Below are positions 35,764 to 45,423 of a stretch of 64,000 nucleotides of DNA, piece by piece (position 1 is the stretch's first letter; each line of letters begins with the position of its first letter). Both the position numbers and the translations under genes were made by a program. This stretch comes from Holophagae bacterium (GTDB taxonomy: Bacteria; Acidobacteriota; Holophagae; Acanthopleuribacterales; Acanthopleuribacteraceae), in NCBI GenBank assembly GCA_030429565.1, contig JAUIFE010000017.1:62001-126000 (forward strand), given 5' to 3'. The notes beneath the pieces are model-generated. The model was not told the origin of the DNA. It saw only the letters and a program-made list of their open reading frames with translations, and did no database searches.

Positions 35764-37287
35764 TCATGCTGGACCCTTTGTGATTTGCGCCGGGACCCCT
35801 GCCGTCTTGTTTGCGCCAAACCGCAGCCAAAGACATGCGGTTAAACAGGTAGCTGCGATGAGTAAGTCGCCTAGCCAGAGGAGGTTGGCGCTTGGTGTGC
35901 GCGGTATCGGGACCTCGTAAATATCGGCCTGGGCGGTGTAAAGCGGTGATGGTTGATGGACGGTCCCATCGCTGTTGATCCAACAGCTAATGCCCGAGTT
36001 GGTGGCGCGAATTAGGGGGATACCGCGTTCCGTGGTTCGTGCCTGGATCATCATCAAATGCAGCGCGCTGGCCTTGGTTTCACCGAACCAAGCGTCATTG
36101 GTGAGGTTCAGGATGGCGTGACCCTCGTAGCGACGGACATAGTCGCTGAGCAACGCCTCGAAACAGACCATTGGGATGAAGCGACGCTCGCGCCATTCAA
36201 AAACCGGTGTTCCGGTGCCGGCGGTGAATCCGCCCAACGCTGAATCAAAACGTTTGATCCAGGAAAGGATCCAAGGTAGGCGTTCACTGAACAACACCAA
36301 CTTTTGTTTGCGATAGACCTGCGCCGGCTGGTCGTCCGGCGTAATCATCCAGATTTCGTTGAAAAACCGGCGCGGCTCTTCAAAGCCAAGGGTTCCCGTG
36401 ACGATGGGGGCGTTCAGTTCCTTGGCCAAATAACGGAGTTGACGCTGGTAATGGTCGCTGCGGGTCATCACAAAGGACATGGCGGTTTCGGGCCAGACCA
36501 CCAAATCGACGCCGCGTTCCTTAAATGAAAGGGTGGGTTCCAGATGGGCGCGCACGCGGTCTTCGACCGGGATACGGCCTCGTTTGGCCCAGGGAATCAT
36601 GTTGGGCTGAACCACGCCGACGCGCCAAACATCGGTTTGCGGGGTGCGGTGGCACAGGATTCCTGCGCCGAGGACGACCGCCGCGAGTCCGAGTGTTGCC
36701 CAGGCGGCGTGTCGGCCGGCACCTCTCAGGGGCAGCTTCCAGAGCCATACCTGAAGGAACACCAACCAGAAACTCAGGCCATGCACGCCCCAAAGGGCGC
36801 CGGCTTTCATCAATAGCGGTGCGCCGTTGAGTAGGTTGCCGTAATGCCAGGGGAAAATCGCCGGAAATAACCAGCGCTGCAGTGCAAAGAGACCGACCGC
36901 TGCACAAACAGCCTCGGCCAGGGCACGGCTGTGTGGCTGATCCGGTTTGGAGAGGCGTCGTGCCGCCGCCGGATAAAAACACAGCCAAAGCGCCAGATCG
37001 AGGCCTTGGTAGGCAAGAAAGGCAAACGCACCCAATGCGGCAAGCCACGGTGGCGCTCCCTGGAAGTCGCGAATCGTATAGAAAATCCAGTAGTACGAAA
37101 AACATTGGGTTAAAAAGCCGCTCGCCCAGCCAAACAAAAACCGTGTGCGGGCGCGATCCCGGTCGCGGCTGATCAGTGGGAGCAGGGCGATAAATGCCAG
37201 TGGTGTCCATTGAGTCGGTGCCGCTGCCGCTGCGAGCATCGCGGCCGTGGCAAGACAACATGCCGCGCCAATATAAAGATGTTTCAT
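35764..37287 (-). CDS. lnt: Apolipoprotein N-acyltransferase
   Basis: 507 residues, close to E. coli Lnt. Several membrane helices (about 1-230) then a nitrilase-fold periplasmic domain with the catalytic Glu (VVWPETAMSF), Lys (RKQKLVLFSE) and Cys (MVCFEALLSD). Adds the third acyl chain to lipoproteins so that the Lol system can sort them. The start is ATG 37287, where the first membrane helix begins; the frame is open back to 37479 but that part is not membrane-like. No other lipoprotein genes adjoin it. Confidence 0.93.
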   Translation of the reverse strand: MKHLYIGAACCLATAAMLAAAAAPTQWTPLAFIALLPLISRDRDRARTRFLFGWASGFLTQCFSYYWIFYTIRDFQGAPPWLAALGAFAFLAYQGLDLALWLCFYPAAARRLSKPDQPHSRALAEAVCAAVGLFALQRWLFPAIFPWHYGNLLNGAPLLMKAGALWGVHGLSFWLVFLQVWLWKLPLRGAGRHAAWATLGLAAVVLGAGILCHRTPQTDVWRVGVVQPNMIPWAKRGRIPVEDRVRAHLEPTLSFKERGVDLVVWPETAMSFVMTRSDHYQRQLRYLAKELNAPIVTGTLGFEEPRRFFNEIWMITPDDQPAQVYRKQKLVLFSERLPWILSWIKRFDSALGGFTAGTGTPVFEWRERRFIPMVCFEALLSDYVRRYEGHAILNLTNDAWFGETKASALHLMMIQARTTERGIPLIRATNSGISCWINSDGTVHQPSPLYTAQADIYEVPIPRTPSANLLWLGDLLIAATCLTACLWLRFGANKTAGVPAQITKGPA

Positions 37288-37576
37288 AAGTATTTCCGCA
37301 CAATAAACTTTCGACAATCCAACGGCGGCCGAACAGAACTTACACCATAGCATGTTCCGCGTTTCCGATCTGTGAACGCATGGTTTCTTGCGTCTGCCTT
37401 CGGGTAAGTGCCGATGGCTTGAGGGGACGTTGTCTTGGGTGAAATCGGAGCGGTCCGGAAAAAAAGCCCGCGAAATCAAGGCTGGATTCAGGTTAGAATG
37501 CAGTCACTTCTTCTTAAAACTCAATTCCACCCTAAAGCGGCTCGGGCTTGAACCGATTCCGATTGGATTTTCTGAC

Positions 37577-39676
37577 ATGGGAAAAAAAGGTGAACAGACC
37601 TATCGCGCCAAGGTCGATTTGATCTGGGCGTTGTTGTTTGGTGATATCGTTTATCTCTTTTTGAGATTTGGCGGCAATTCGTACCTTGATCAACTGGTTC
37701 ACGGCACGGTCATCGCCGTCGCCGCCGGCTTGGCCATTCACTTGCGGCGGCAGTTGCAATATCCACGACTTTTTCTCCCCATTTGTTACGCGGCCTTTGG
37801 TCTCGCCTTGTTTCAGTTGGTGCCGCTTGGGGCGTCGGTGGCGACCTGGCTCGCTCCCGCCAAAGTCTCGATGCAGACCGCCGCGCAAGCGCTTTACCCC
37901 GAAATCCAGACCAGTACCAGCATTGCCGTCATCCCCCAGCTTCATCTACTTGAGGCCGCCGGCTGGTGTCTCGACTTGTTTTTGGTGTTTCTGCTGCTGG
38001 TTGTGCCTCGACCGCGCGGTATCATCTTCTTTCGCTGCTTTTACGGGGTGGGGTTGTTGGTCTGTGCGCTCGCCGTCGGTGTCGAAAATCCAGTTAGCGC
38101 TGAACTGCCGCCGTTCTCTTGGTATCAAGGGACTTATGGTGGTTTGGTTAATCGCAACCACTTTGCCCTATTGGCGGTGGGGCTGGTCTTGATGTCCTAC
38201 TACAAAATTTTAATTACCGTCGGGTCGTTTTGGCGCGAACGCAAGAAGCTCCGGCAGAATGCCGACCGCGCCGCGCGCCAAGTCCTCTTGCTGGTGTGTT
38301 ACATCATGGCTTTTGCCTTTTTCTTTTTCACCTTTACGCAAACCTGGTCGCGCGCCGGTGTCATGGGTTTCTTGATCGGCCACCTCGTTTTGCTATTGAT
38401 CTTGACCTGGCATTACATGCAGCGCAGTCGCCGCCGCAAGTACCTCATGCCCGCTATTGCCGCCGCTTTTGTGGTCTTGCTGCTGTTCCTCCCGCTTGGG
38501 TCCGGCTTGGACCGGCTTAAGAAATACGGCCTTGAGGACCGCAACCGTTTTAACTTGGTGTCGATTGGTTGGGATTACGTGCAGCAGGCGCCGCTTTTTG
38601 GCAATGGTCTGGGGGCGCCGCAGGAAATCATCGATCCCGTCGAACCGCGCTACCTCATCATTACCCGCAACATGCGCCATTTTCACAACGAGTATTTAGA
38701 GTTGCTGGTTGAAATGGGCCCCTTGGCCTTGTTGGCCTTGCTGTGTTTCATTGGCTATGTGGTGTGGGAACAGGCGACCGGTCTCAATGAAAGCGATGAA
38801 GAGCGCAAGTTGTTGGCGGCGGTCATGTTGTCGGTGACGCTTGTCTTCCTGGCGGCGGCCTTTGTCGCCTTCCCGCTGCAAACCCCGGCCATGCGTTGCT
38901 TTGCCTTGGTGGTTCTGTTCTATGGTTTGAAGTACATCCACCGCGATGACTCAGTTTATAAGGTTTCGCGACCCGGACTTGTGATGGGTTTGCCACTGTT
39001 AGCCTTTGGTCTGCTGGTGCCGGCGGCTTGGCTGCCCCATTACTTTCAAAACGATTTGCAGACCCACAAAGCCCAACGTGCTCGCGCTTATGGTTTCTTT
39101 TACCGCGAGCCTTTTTACGAAGCCAATGCCGCCGTCCAGGCCATCTTTACCGAGATGCCGCCGGTCGAAGAGCTCGCGACGCAAATTCCTGAAATACGGG
39201 CTCGGCTTTTGCGCTATTTGGGTATGCAACCCTTTGGTCTTAAGGCGCTTAATAATTTGTTTGTGCTGGAGCTACTGGAGGAGCGTTTGCAAGACCCCGC
39301 TTTTACCGAAGACCAGTACACGCGTTTTCACCAAAAAGCATCTGCTTTACGCACCATTGGCAAAGACGCCAACTTCCATGCCGTCGCCTCACTGTATTTC
39401 CTTGGTTCGGTTTACGATGGGCATGTTCCAGAAAACTACCGTACAGAATGGGAAACACTCAAAAACGATGTCTACATCCGTCGATTTGCCACTCGGAAAC
39501 AAGAAGAATTGGCGCCCGACGCGGTTGAAGCGGTGGAGCCCGCCCGTCCTGAAGAGCCATCCACCGTTGTGCCCGATGGCGCTGAGAATCGCGGACCGGC
39601 CAGGCCCGTGGGTGACCTGAGTGCGCTTCAACCGAGTGCTGATCGCAATCTAACCGAGACGTCTCCTTTTGATTGA
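37577..39676 (+). CDS. O-antigen ligase/polymerase-like membrane protein
   Basis: 699 residues. About twelve membrane helices to residue 500, then a soluble helical C-terminus of 200 residues. The periplasmic loop SWYQGTYGGLVNRNHFA and the motif HNEYLELLVEMG are those of the Wzy/WaaL (PF04932) family, which joins or polymerises polysaccharide chains on lipid carriers. The C-terminal segment is not part of the family core and looks TPR-like. The frame opens at a TTG (37388) but ATG 37577 directly precedes the first helix; no strong ribosome site marks either. Its last eight bases overlap the DUF4838 gene. Confidence 0.85.
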   Translation: MGKKGEQTYRAKVDLIWALLFGDIVYLFLRFGGNSYLDQLVHGTVIAVAAGLAIHLRRQLQYPRLFLPICYAAFGLALFQLVPLGASVATWLAPAKVSMQTAAQALYPEIQTSTSIAVIPQLHLLEAAGWCLDLFLVFLLLVVPRPRGIIFFRCFYGVGLLVCALAVGVENPVSAELPPFSWYQGTYGGLVNRNHFALLAVGLVLMSYYKILITVGSFWRERKKLRQNADRAARQVLLLVCYIMAFAFFFFTFTQTWSRAGVMGFLIGHLVLLLILTWHYMQRSRRRKYLMPAIAAAFVVLLLFLPLGSGLDRLKKYGLEDRNRFNLVSIGWDYVQQAPLFGNGLGAPQEIIDPVEPRYLIITRNMRHFHNEYLELLVEMGPLALLALLCFIGYVVWEQATGLNESDEERKLLAAVMLSVTLVFLAAAFVAFPLQTPAMRCFALVVLFYGLKYIHRDDSVYKVSRPGLVMGLPLLAFGLLVPAAWLPHYFQNDLQTHKAQRARAYGFFYREPFYEANAAVQAIFTEMPPVEELATQIPEIRARLLRYLGMQPFGLKALNNLFVLELLEERLQDPAFTEDQYTRFHQKASALRTIGKDANFHAVASLYFLGSVYDGHVPENYRTEWETLKNDVYIRRFATRKQEELAPDAVEAVEPARPEEPSTVVPDGAENRGPARPVGDLSALQPSADRNLTETSPFD

Positions 39677-41534
39677 GCGCTGCCGCTGCGTCGGCCTCAT
39701 CGGCATATGGTTGGGTTTGTGCCTGAATTTGAGCGCGAGCGACGGGTTCGTGTTAATTCGCGACGGCGCTTGGCATGCGCAATTGGTTTTAACGACCAAT
39801 GCCAATACCGCTGCCGGCTGGCGCGTGCGTCAATTGACGCAAACGCTGCAGCCTGATGCGCAGGGCAAACCGCCACGCCTTCAGAAGATGCTTCGTTGGA
39901 ACGCGGTAAAACATCGCCGCGATGCGCCGCCGCGCATTGTTTTTGCCTTTGGGAAGGACCTCGACATCTTGTTCAAAGAGCGTGAGGTCAAAGACCTGCA
40001 GGAAGGTTTTGTTTATCGTTTTTTTCAGTCCAATCTTTTGGTAATTGGCGCACGCAATGCTGAGGGCATGCAATTTGCCCTTAACGACTTTCAGGAACGT
40101 TTTCTCAATCGTCGTTGGTTGTTTCCCGGTGAGGCCGGATGGTCGCGGCCTCTGTTCGCCGATCGGGCGATTCCTCGGAAGAACCGCGTTGAGCGACCCG
40201 CTTTTCGTCATCGCAAGTTGTCTGGTCTTCTAGGACCCGGTTGGAATCAGTGGGGTTACTTTAATCGGACCTTCGATTTTGTCGACCGCCATCATGCGCT
40301 AAATCTTTGGTTGCCGCCGGAGCAATACAATCATCGCCACAACTTTTTCCCCGAGGTTAACGGGAAACGGATGGTGCCCGCCGACAACAGTATTTACGTT
40401 TGGCAGCCCTGCTTGCACGCCGAGGGTTTGCTGGAAGAAGTGGTCAACAACATTCGCCTTTATTTGGACTGCCGGCCCGACAAAAAAACGGTTTCTCTCG
40501 CTGTCAACGACACGATTCGCTGGTGTCTTTGTGAACACTGTGCGCCCTTCTACGAGGAAGCCAACTCAATTGGGCTGTTGCATACCAGCGAACTCTATTA
40601 CCCCTGGGTTAATCAGGTTGTCGAGGAAGTGTTGGTGACCCATCCCGATACCTGGTTCGGACTCATTGCCTATGCCAATGTGCATGACCCACCACAGCAG
40701 AACCCTGAACTGCATCCACGCGTGATTCCCTTTTTAACTTACGAGCGGTTGCGCTGGCTGCGCGGTCAATACCGCGAAGTCGATTTAAAACGCCATCGCG
40801 GATTTCGCGATCTCGGCGTACAAGTCGGTTGGTACGACTACATTTACGGCACGCCGTACCTCTTGCCGCGACCTCTTTTTCATCAACTGGCCGATCTGTT
40901 TCGCACCGCCGCTGATGAGGACGTCGCACACTTCTATCTGGAGATTTACCCCAACTTCGGTGAAGGGCCCAAACCCTATTTGGTAACCAAGCTACTGTGG
41001 AATCCCTATCTCGACGTCGATGCCGTGCTGCGCGATTGGTACCACCACGCCGTTGGCGCCAAGGCCGCCGATGATTTGGCCGCTTATTTCGCCTTTTGGG
41101 AGCGCTACTGGTACGAACGCGTGCCAGACCTTGCCTGGTTCCATCAAGGCGATACCTATCTTTATTTTCAGTACACCGATTACATGACACCCTTGACCCA
41201 TGCCGACATTCAGTATTGTGACAAGCTGATGGCCGGCGTTGTGGCCAAGGCCGAAACGCCCGAGCATCAAATGCGGGCCGCTTTGCTGAACCGCGCCTAC
41301 CAGTTGTATCGTGCTAACGCGTTGTCATTTCTAGGTTTGGTGAAGAATAAACGCCTGTCTGGCCAATCCCGTGAAGACTATATGGCCATTGACCTCAAGC
41401 GTTATGAACTCATGCAAGAAACCCTGAATCATCCTTTTTTGTTTCACCCTTTGCGCTTTGACCACCGCCGCAACCTGCAGGATTTGAATTGGGGGCATCC
41501 CGACAAGTGGCGCGATGATCGCCGTTCGCGTTAA
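39669..41534 (+). CDS. DUF4838 exported protein, glycoside-related
   Basis: 621 residues from TTG overlapping the preceding gene by eight bases. Short signal peptide (VGLIGIWLGLCLNLSAS). An N-terminal alpha-glucuronidase-like domain (about 60-170) is followed by a DUF4838 region with HRHNFFPEVNGKRM, NDTIRWCLCEHC and WYDYIYGTP. Members of this family are thought to be surface glycoside hydrolases or carbohydrate-binding proteins, but no activity is shown. The overlap with the polymerase gene suggests one operon for a surface polysaccharide. Exact substrate unknown. Confidence 0.8.
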   Translation: MIERCRCVGLIGIWLGLCLNLSASDGFVLIRDGAWHAQLVLTTNANTAAGWRVRQLTQTLQPDAQGKPPRLQKMLRWNAVKHRRDAPPRIVFAFGKDLDILFKEREVKDLQEGFVYRFFQSNLLVIGARNAEGMQFALNDFQERFLNRRWLFPGEAGWSRPLFADRAIPRKNRVERPAFRHRKLSGLLGPGWNQWGYFNRTFDFVDRHHALNLWLPPEQYNHRHNFFPEVNGKRMVPADNSIYVWQPCLHAEGLLEEVVNNIRLYLDCRPDKKTVSLAVNDTIRWCLCEHCAPFYEEANSIGLLHTSELYYPWVNQVVEEVLVTHPDTWFGLIAYANVHDPPQQNPELHPRVIPFLTYERLRWLRGQYREVDLKRHRGFRDLGVQVGWYDYIYGTPYLLPRPLFHQLADLFRTAADEDVAHFYLEIYPNFGEGPKPYLVTKLLWNPYLDVDAVLRDWYHHAVGAKAADDLAAYFAFWERYWYERVPDLAWFHQGDTYLYFQYTDYMTPLTHADIQYCDKLMAGVVAKAETPEHQMRAALLNRAYQLYRANALSFLGLVKNKRLSGQSREDYMAIDLKRYELMQETLNHPFLFHPLRFDHRRNLQDLNWGHPDKWRDDRRSR

Positions 41535-41569
41535 GGTTGGGCGTGAACACCCTGTCGGAAGGATGACTC

Positions 41570-41833
41570 GTGGTTAAACGCAGATCGATTGAGGTTTACT
41601 GTCAGTGTGGTCTTTTGCTAGCGCGCTACAGTAAAGGTGGCAAAGGCCGTTTGGTGAAAATGTTTTTTGAACGTATTTTGGTTGATGAGTCAGGCGTATT
41701 TTTGGTGCAACCGCCACCCGCCCTTCACGATGAGTTGTGCTGCCCGAGCTGTCTCAAACGGATTGCCACGGTGCAGGTGATCCGTGGAAAATTTGCCGCA
41801 AAACTGAACCAGGGTGCTATTGTGCAACCCTGA
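41570..41833 (+). CDS. Small zinc-ribbon protein, hypothetical
   Basis: 87 residues from GTG; AAGGA lies seven bases upstream. Cys11/Cys13 and Cys58/Cys61 form a ribbon-like zinc site, with a basic middle segment (YSKGGKGRLVKMFFERI) that looks nucleic-acid- or protein-binding. I know similar small proteins with CxCG...GGKGRLVKM in other phyla but no function. It sits 36 bases before an rRNA methyltransferase gene on the same strand. Confidence 0.7.
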   Translation: MVKRRSIEVYCQCGLLLARYSKGGKGRLVKMFFERILVDESGVFLVQPPPALHDELCCPSCLKRIATVQVIRGKFAAKLNQGAIVQP

Positions 41834-41869
41834 CCGGCCACGGCCAAAACCGCTTCGAAGCGAGTGATC

Positions 41870-43078
41870 ATGCAAAACGCGCCCCAAATTGTTCTCAAAG
41901 CTAAAAAAGCCAATATTTTGAAGCGTTACCGCCACCCTTGGGTTTTCTCCAAAGGATTGACGGCGCGACCCGCCGCCACGCCGGGCACCTTGGTGCAGGT
42001 GCGTGGTCCCGAAGGCGAAGCCCTCGGTTGGGCTTTTTACCATCCGCATAACAACATCGCCTTGCGCATGATTTCCTTTGACGAGGCGGCGCCTGACGCC
42101 GACCTGTGGCGTCGGCGGCTGACCCGGGCCTGGCAATTACGTCAGTCGTTTTTGGCGCCGGACAGCAATGCTTTCCGTTGGATTCACGGCGAAAACGACG
42201 GTTTTCCCGGTTTGTCCGTCGATGTTTATGATTCTTTGCTGGTGGTGCAAATTGCCGCCAGTGGTTTTGAGAACTTGCGTGATGACTTGTTTGCGTGGCT
42301 ACGCGAGGTGTCGGGTTGCCATTTGATCTACGAAAAAAGCGATACCCATGCGCGTGAGCAAGAAGGCCTGCAAACCCGTGTCGGGTTTGTCGGCGAGGCG
42401 CCGGCCAATAGCGATTTCACCTTCCAAGAGGGCGGTGTACGCTTCCGACTTCAACCCGACCACATCCATAAAACCGGTTTTTATCTCGACCAAGCGCCAC
42501 AGCGCCGCTGGTGTCAGACTCATGCCCGCGACCGTTCCGTCCTCGATTTATTCAGTTACACCGGCGGTTTCAGTCTCAATGCACTCAAGGGTGGCGCGGC
42601 GACCGTTACCGCTGTCGATGCTTCCGCCGAGGCGTTGCGCCAGGTTCGTGAGCACGTCGCTCTTAACGGGCTGGCCGAGGACAAACTCAAAACCCATAAG
42701 GCCGACATCTTTGCCGCCTTAGCCGACCGCAGCAGCGCCTTTTATCGCGAGGCCGGCTACGATATGGTCATTTGCGATCCGCCGTCCATGTCCAAACAGC
42801 GCAACAATGTGGATCGCGCGCTCAAGGGTTACCGACGGCTGAATCGCGATGCCGCCGGGCATGTGAAGGAAGGCGGGTTGTTACTCACTTTCAGTTGTAC
42901 CGGTTTGATTTCGGAAAAAGATTTCCAGCAAAGCGTGTTCTTGGGCTTGCGGGACGCCGGCAAATGCGGTCGGGTCGTTTCGCTGCTCCATGCGGGCCAA
43001 GATCATCCGTGGCTGCTCGATTTTCCCGAGGGTTTTTACCTAAAAGGTTTGGCCATGGTGCTCTACGATTCGTTGTAA
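41870..43078 (+). CDS. Class I rRNA large subunit methyltransferase, RlmI-like
   Basis: 402 residues. PUA-like N-terminal domain (about 1-75), EEHEE-like middle, and a C-terminal SAM-dependent domain with motif I LDLFSYTGGFSLNALKGG and catalytic DPPSMSK and FSCTG. The family (RlmI/YccW, COG1092) makes m5C in 23S rRNA. ATG 41870 is used; a GTG two codons earlier (41864) is an equal alternative. Likely co-transcribed with the zinc-ribbon gene. Confidence 0.9.
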   Translation: MQNAPQIVLKAKKANILKRYRHPWVFSKGLTARPAATPGTLVQVRGPEGEALGWAFYHPHNNIALRMISFDEAAPDADLWRRRLTRAWQLRQSFLAPDSNAFRWIHGENDGFPGLSVDVYDSLLVVQIAASGFENLRDDLFAWLREVSGCHLIYEKSDTHAREQEGLQTRVGFVGEAPANSDFTFQEGGVRFRLQPDHIHKTGFYLDQAPQRRWCQTHARDRSVLDLFSYTGGFSLNALKGGAATVTAVDASAEALRQVREHVALNGLAEDKLKTHKADIFAALADRSSAFYREAGYDMVICDPPSMSKQRNNVDRALKGYRRLNRDAAGHVKEGGLLLTFSCTGLISEKDFQQSVFLGLRDAGKCGRVVSLLHAGQDHPWLLDFPEGFYLKGLAMVLYDSL

Positions 43079-43256
43079 CAGCAAGCTGTGAAACGCGATA
43101 AAAGCGTTGACTAAAAATTGGAAGCGAAACGGCCGGGCCGATGCAAGCCGGCGCCGTGAAGGCGCGCCCGATTGGGGTCTCAATGGACCAACGGTGTGCA
43201 CGGGACGCGTTTTGGCAGAAGTTACGGCGATGTAGCGCGTTGTTTTGGGCCGCGAG

Positions 43257-43922
43257 TTACTTGCTAGGTTTGGGTTTGGGCGCCAGGCCTTGGGCGACCG
43301 TCAGCATTTCGCGTAACGCTCGCGGCGTTTTTTTGTAGGTACAAATGAGCAATTGTTGGGTTTCGCCGCCAATTTCGCGGGTTTTTACGTTGGCGACCAG
43401 CAGGTCCACCAGTTGGTCGCTCATCGAGCCAATGGTGACCATGGTCTGATAAAGTTTGGTGCCCGCCTTAAAGCCGATTTTACTGTCGTTGATGATAGAA
43501 ATGCCGCCTTCACCGATGTCGTAGATCTTGAGTTCGACACTTTTTTGGCCGCGATTGGTGCTCAACAGAATTTTGACCTTGCCCTGCGGATGGATTACAA
43601 AACGTTTGCGCGCCGCGTTGCCCGCCATGTTGAGTTTGGCTGGAATTTTGACGTAGAAAATGGGGCTGCCGCTGTTGTCGACCCCGGTGCGGATGACCTC
43701 GGTTTGAAACGAGGTCATGGTGCTGATAATGCGAATTTCCAGCTCTTTTTTGCGAAGGTTCCCTTTAAAGCCGGTGATCACAAGCGAGTCACGAAAGACT
43801 TTGCGCAGACGCGAAACCGCGTATTCCTCTTCACCCGCGTAGCGGATTTCCAGTTCGGGCGCGTCTTTGAGAAGCTGTTTGAATTCCTTCTCGATTTTAC
43901 TGCCAAACAAGGCGGAAAGCAT
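43257..43922 (-). CDS. PilZ-domain protein, YcgR-like
   Basis: 221 residues. The N-terminal half is a YcgR-N-like beta domain; the C-terminal half is PilZ with RKRFVIH (Arg-rich c-di-GMP loop) and DIGEGGISI. The usual D-x-S-x-x-G motif has Gly in place of Ser. Binding of c-di-GMP is likely but not certain. Start ATG 43922 has AGGAGG five bases upstream (43928-43933); the frame opens back to 44159 but that part is GC-rich non-coding. A c-di-GMP maker lies at 27,635, so effector and cyclase may be linked only in the cell, not in an operon. Confidence 0.85.
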   Translation of the reverse strand: MLSALFGSKIEKEFKQLLKDAPELEIRYAGEEEYAVSRLRKVFRDSLVITGFKGNLRKKELEIRIISTMTSFQTEVIRTGVDNSGSPIFYVKIPAKLNMAGNAARKRFVIHPQGKVKILLSTNRGQKSVELKIYDIGEGGISIINDSKIGFKAGTKLYQTMVTIGSMSDQLVDLLVANVKTREIGGETQQLLICTYKKTPRALREMLTVAQGLAPKPKPSK

Positions 43923-44367
43923 GAGGGCCTCCTGGTTGCCGACCCATTGTCGTCCCGGTCGCGCGCTTCTGGACGTGCGATTGGGGCCGCATGGGTGAAC
44001 CCTCGGTTGCGTCGCCCTGGCCAGATCCCCGGCTGCAGGGAACGTCTGCCATGGCTTATCGGTTAATGACGCAAAAAGCTGAGTCTTTAAGTTAGGATTT
44101 TCGGTTGGCCGCAAGGCTTTCGCCGCCAGAGACGATGTGATAGGCTTCATCGCATTCAACGTAGGTTTTGGGTTGAGTCAAACCGGAACCGTCGCCACCG
44201 ACACCGCCTCGCGGGTTTGGACTGAGCGGCGACCCACGTGTGATTCGACGGCGTTGGCGCTGGTGTTTGGCACCGCGTTCGGCCGCTCGCCAGGGCAAAC
44301 GTTGCCACCCCGTCGCGTCGGCTTGATCCCGTCGCCGGGGTTCATTTTTCGTGCGAGGAAGGTACGC
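43923..44367. other. Divergent intergenic region between PilZ gene and argF
   Basis: About 445 bases. It contains the ribosome sites of both genes (AGGAGG at 43928-43933 on minus; GAGGAAGG before 44368 on plus). Open frames from both genes extend into it and are rejected as starts. ARG boxes and promoter hexamers were not recognised. Confidence 0.4.
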
Positions 44368-45345
44368 ATGGCATTCAACCTCAAAGGCCGTCATCTGCTC
44401 ACGCTGGCCGACTACAGTCCCAAAGAAATCGATTATTTGATTGATTTTGCCATTGATTTGAAACGTCTTAAACGCGCCGGCGTTTATCCCAAGAGCTTGA
44501 AGAATAAAAACATTGCTTTGATTTTTGAAAAACCCTCGACGCGGACGCGCTGCGCTTTTGTGGTTGCCTGTAACGATGAGGGTGCGTTTCCCGAGTATCT
44601 CGGCAAAAACGATATTCAAATCGGCAAAAAAGAAAGTATTGCCGATACCGCCGCCGTGTTGGGCCGCATGTTTGACGGTATTCAGTTCCGGGGTTTTAAA
44701 CACGAAAGCGTTGAAGGCTTGGCGGCGCACGCCGGCGTGCCCGTTTGGAATGGTTTAACCGACAAGTACCATCCGACCCAAATCCTCGCTGATTTCATGA
44801 CGGTTAAGGAAACCTTTGGCCGTCTCAAAGGGATTAAGTTTGCTTACGTCGGTGACGGTCGCAACAACATGGCCAACTCCTTAATGATTGGTGCCGCCAA
44901 AATGGGTCTCGATTTCCGGATTGTGGCGCCCACTGATTTGTATCCCGAGCCCGCCATTCAGGAAATGGCGCGTGGCTTTGCCGCCGATTCCAAAGCGACG
45001 CTGACGTTCACCGACCAAGTCGCTGAAGGCGTGGCCGGTTGCGATGTAATTTACACCGACGTATGGGCCTCGATGGGCGAGGAAGATCAAATTCCGGCCC
45101 GTATTGCCAAGCTCAAGGATTTCCAGGTTAACCAGGCCATGATGGATGCGACGGGTAACGACGAAGCCATTTTCCTGCACTGTCTGCCCGCGTTCCACAA
45201 CCAGGAAACGGAGCTGGCCCGTCAATTCCCCGAAATTTGTGAGGTGAGTGACGCGGTGTTCAGCGGCCCGGCCTCACGGGTGTTCGACCAGGCTGAAAAC
45301 CGGATGCACACGATTAAAGCCGTCATGGTGGCGACGCTGGCCTAA
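44368..45345 (+). CDS. argF: Ornithine carbamoyltransferase
   Basis: 325 residues, close to the family's usual length. Transfers carbamoyl to ornithine, giving citrulline, in arginine synthesis. Carbamoyl-phosphate motif STRTR at 57-61, HPTQILADF, and the ornithine loop HCLPAFH. Start at ATG 44368 with GAGGAAGG six to seven bases before; the upstream open frame is not like the family. Other arg genes are not in the window. A terminator follows. Confidence 0.95.
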   Translation: MAFNLKGRHLLTLADYSPKEIDYLIDFAIDLKRLKRAGVYPKSLKNKNIALIFEKPSTRTRCAFVVACNDEGAFPEYLGKNDIQIGKKESIADTAAVLGRMFDGIQFRGFKHESVEGLAAHAGVPVWNGLTDKYHPTQILADFMTVKETFGRLKGIKFAYVGDGRNNMANSLMIGAAKMGLDFRIVAPTDLYPEPAIQEMARGFAADSKATLTFTDQVAEGVAGCDVIYTDVWASMGEEDQIPARIAKLKDFQVNQAMMDATGNDEAIFLHCLPAFHNQETELARQFPEICEVSDAVFSGPASRVFDQAENRMHTIKAVMVATLA

Positions 45346-45361
45346 CCGCCGGGATTCACCG

Positions 45362-45411
45362 TAAAAAAGCCGGACGTTTCCCAAGCGGGATCGTCCGGCT
45401 TTGCTTTTTGG
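45362..45411. terminator. Bidirectional terminator between argF and thrA
   Basis: AAAGCCGGACG pairs with CGTCCGGCTTT, with A6 on the left and GCTTTTT on the right. Both convergent genes end within 20 bases, so it serves both. Confidence 0.9.
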
Positions 45412-45423
45412 TTTTGGGTCTCG

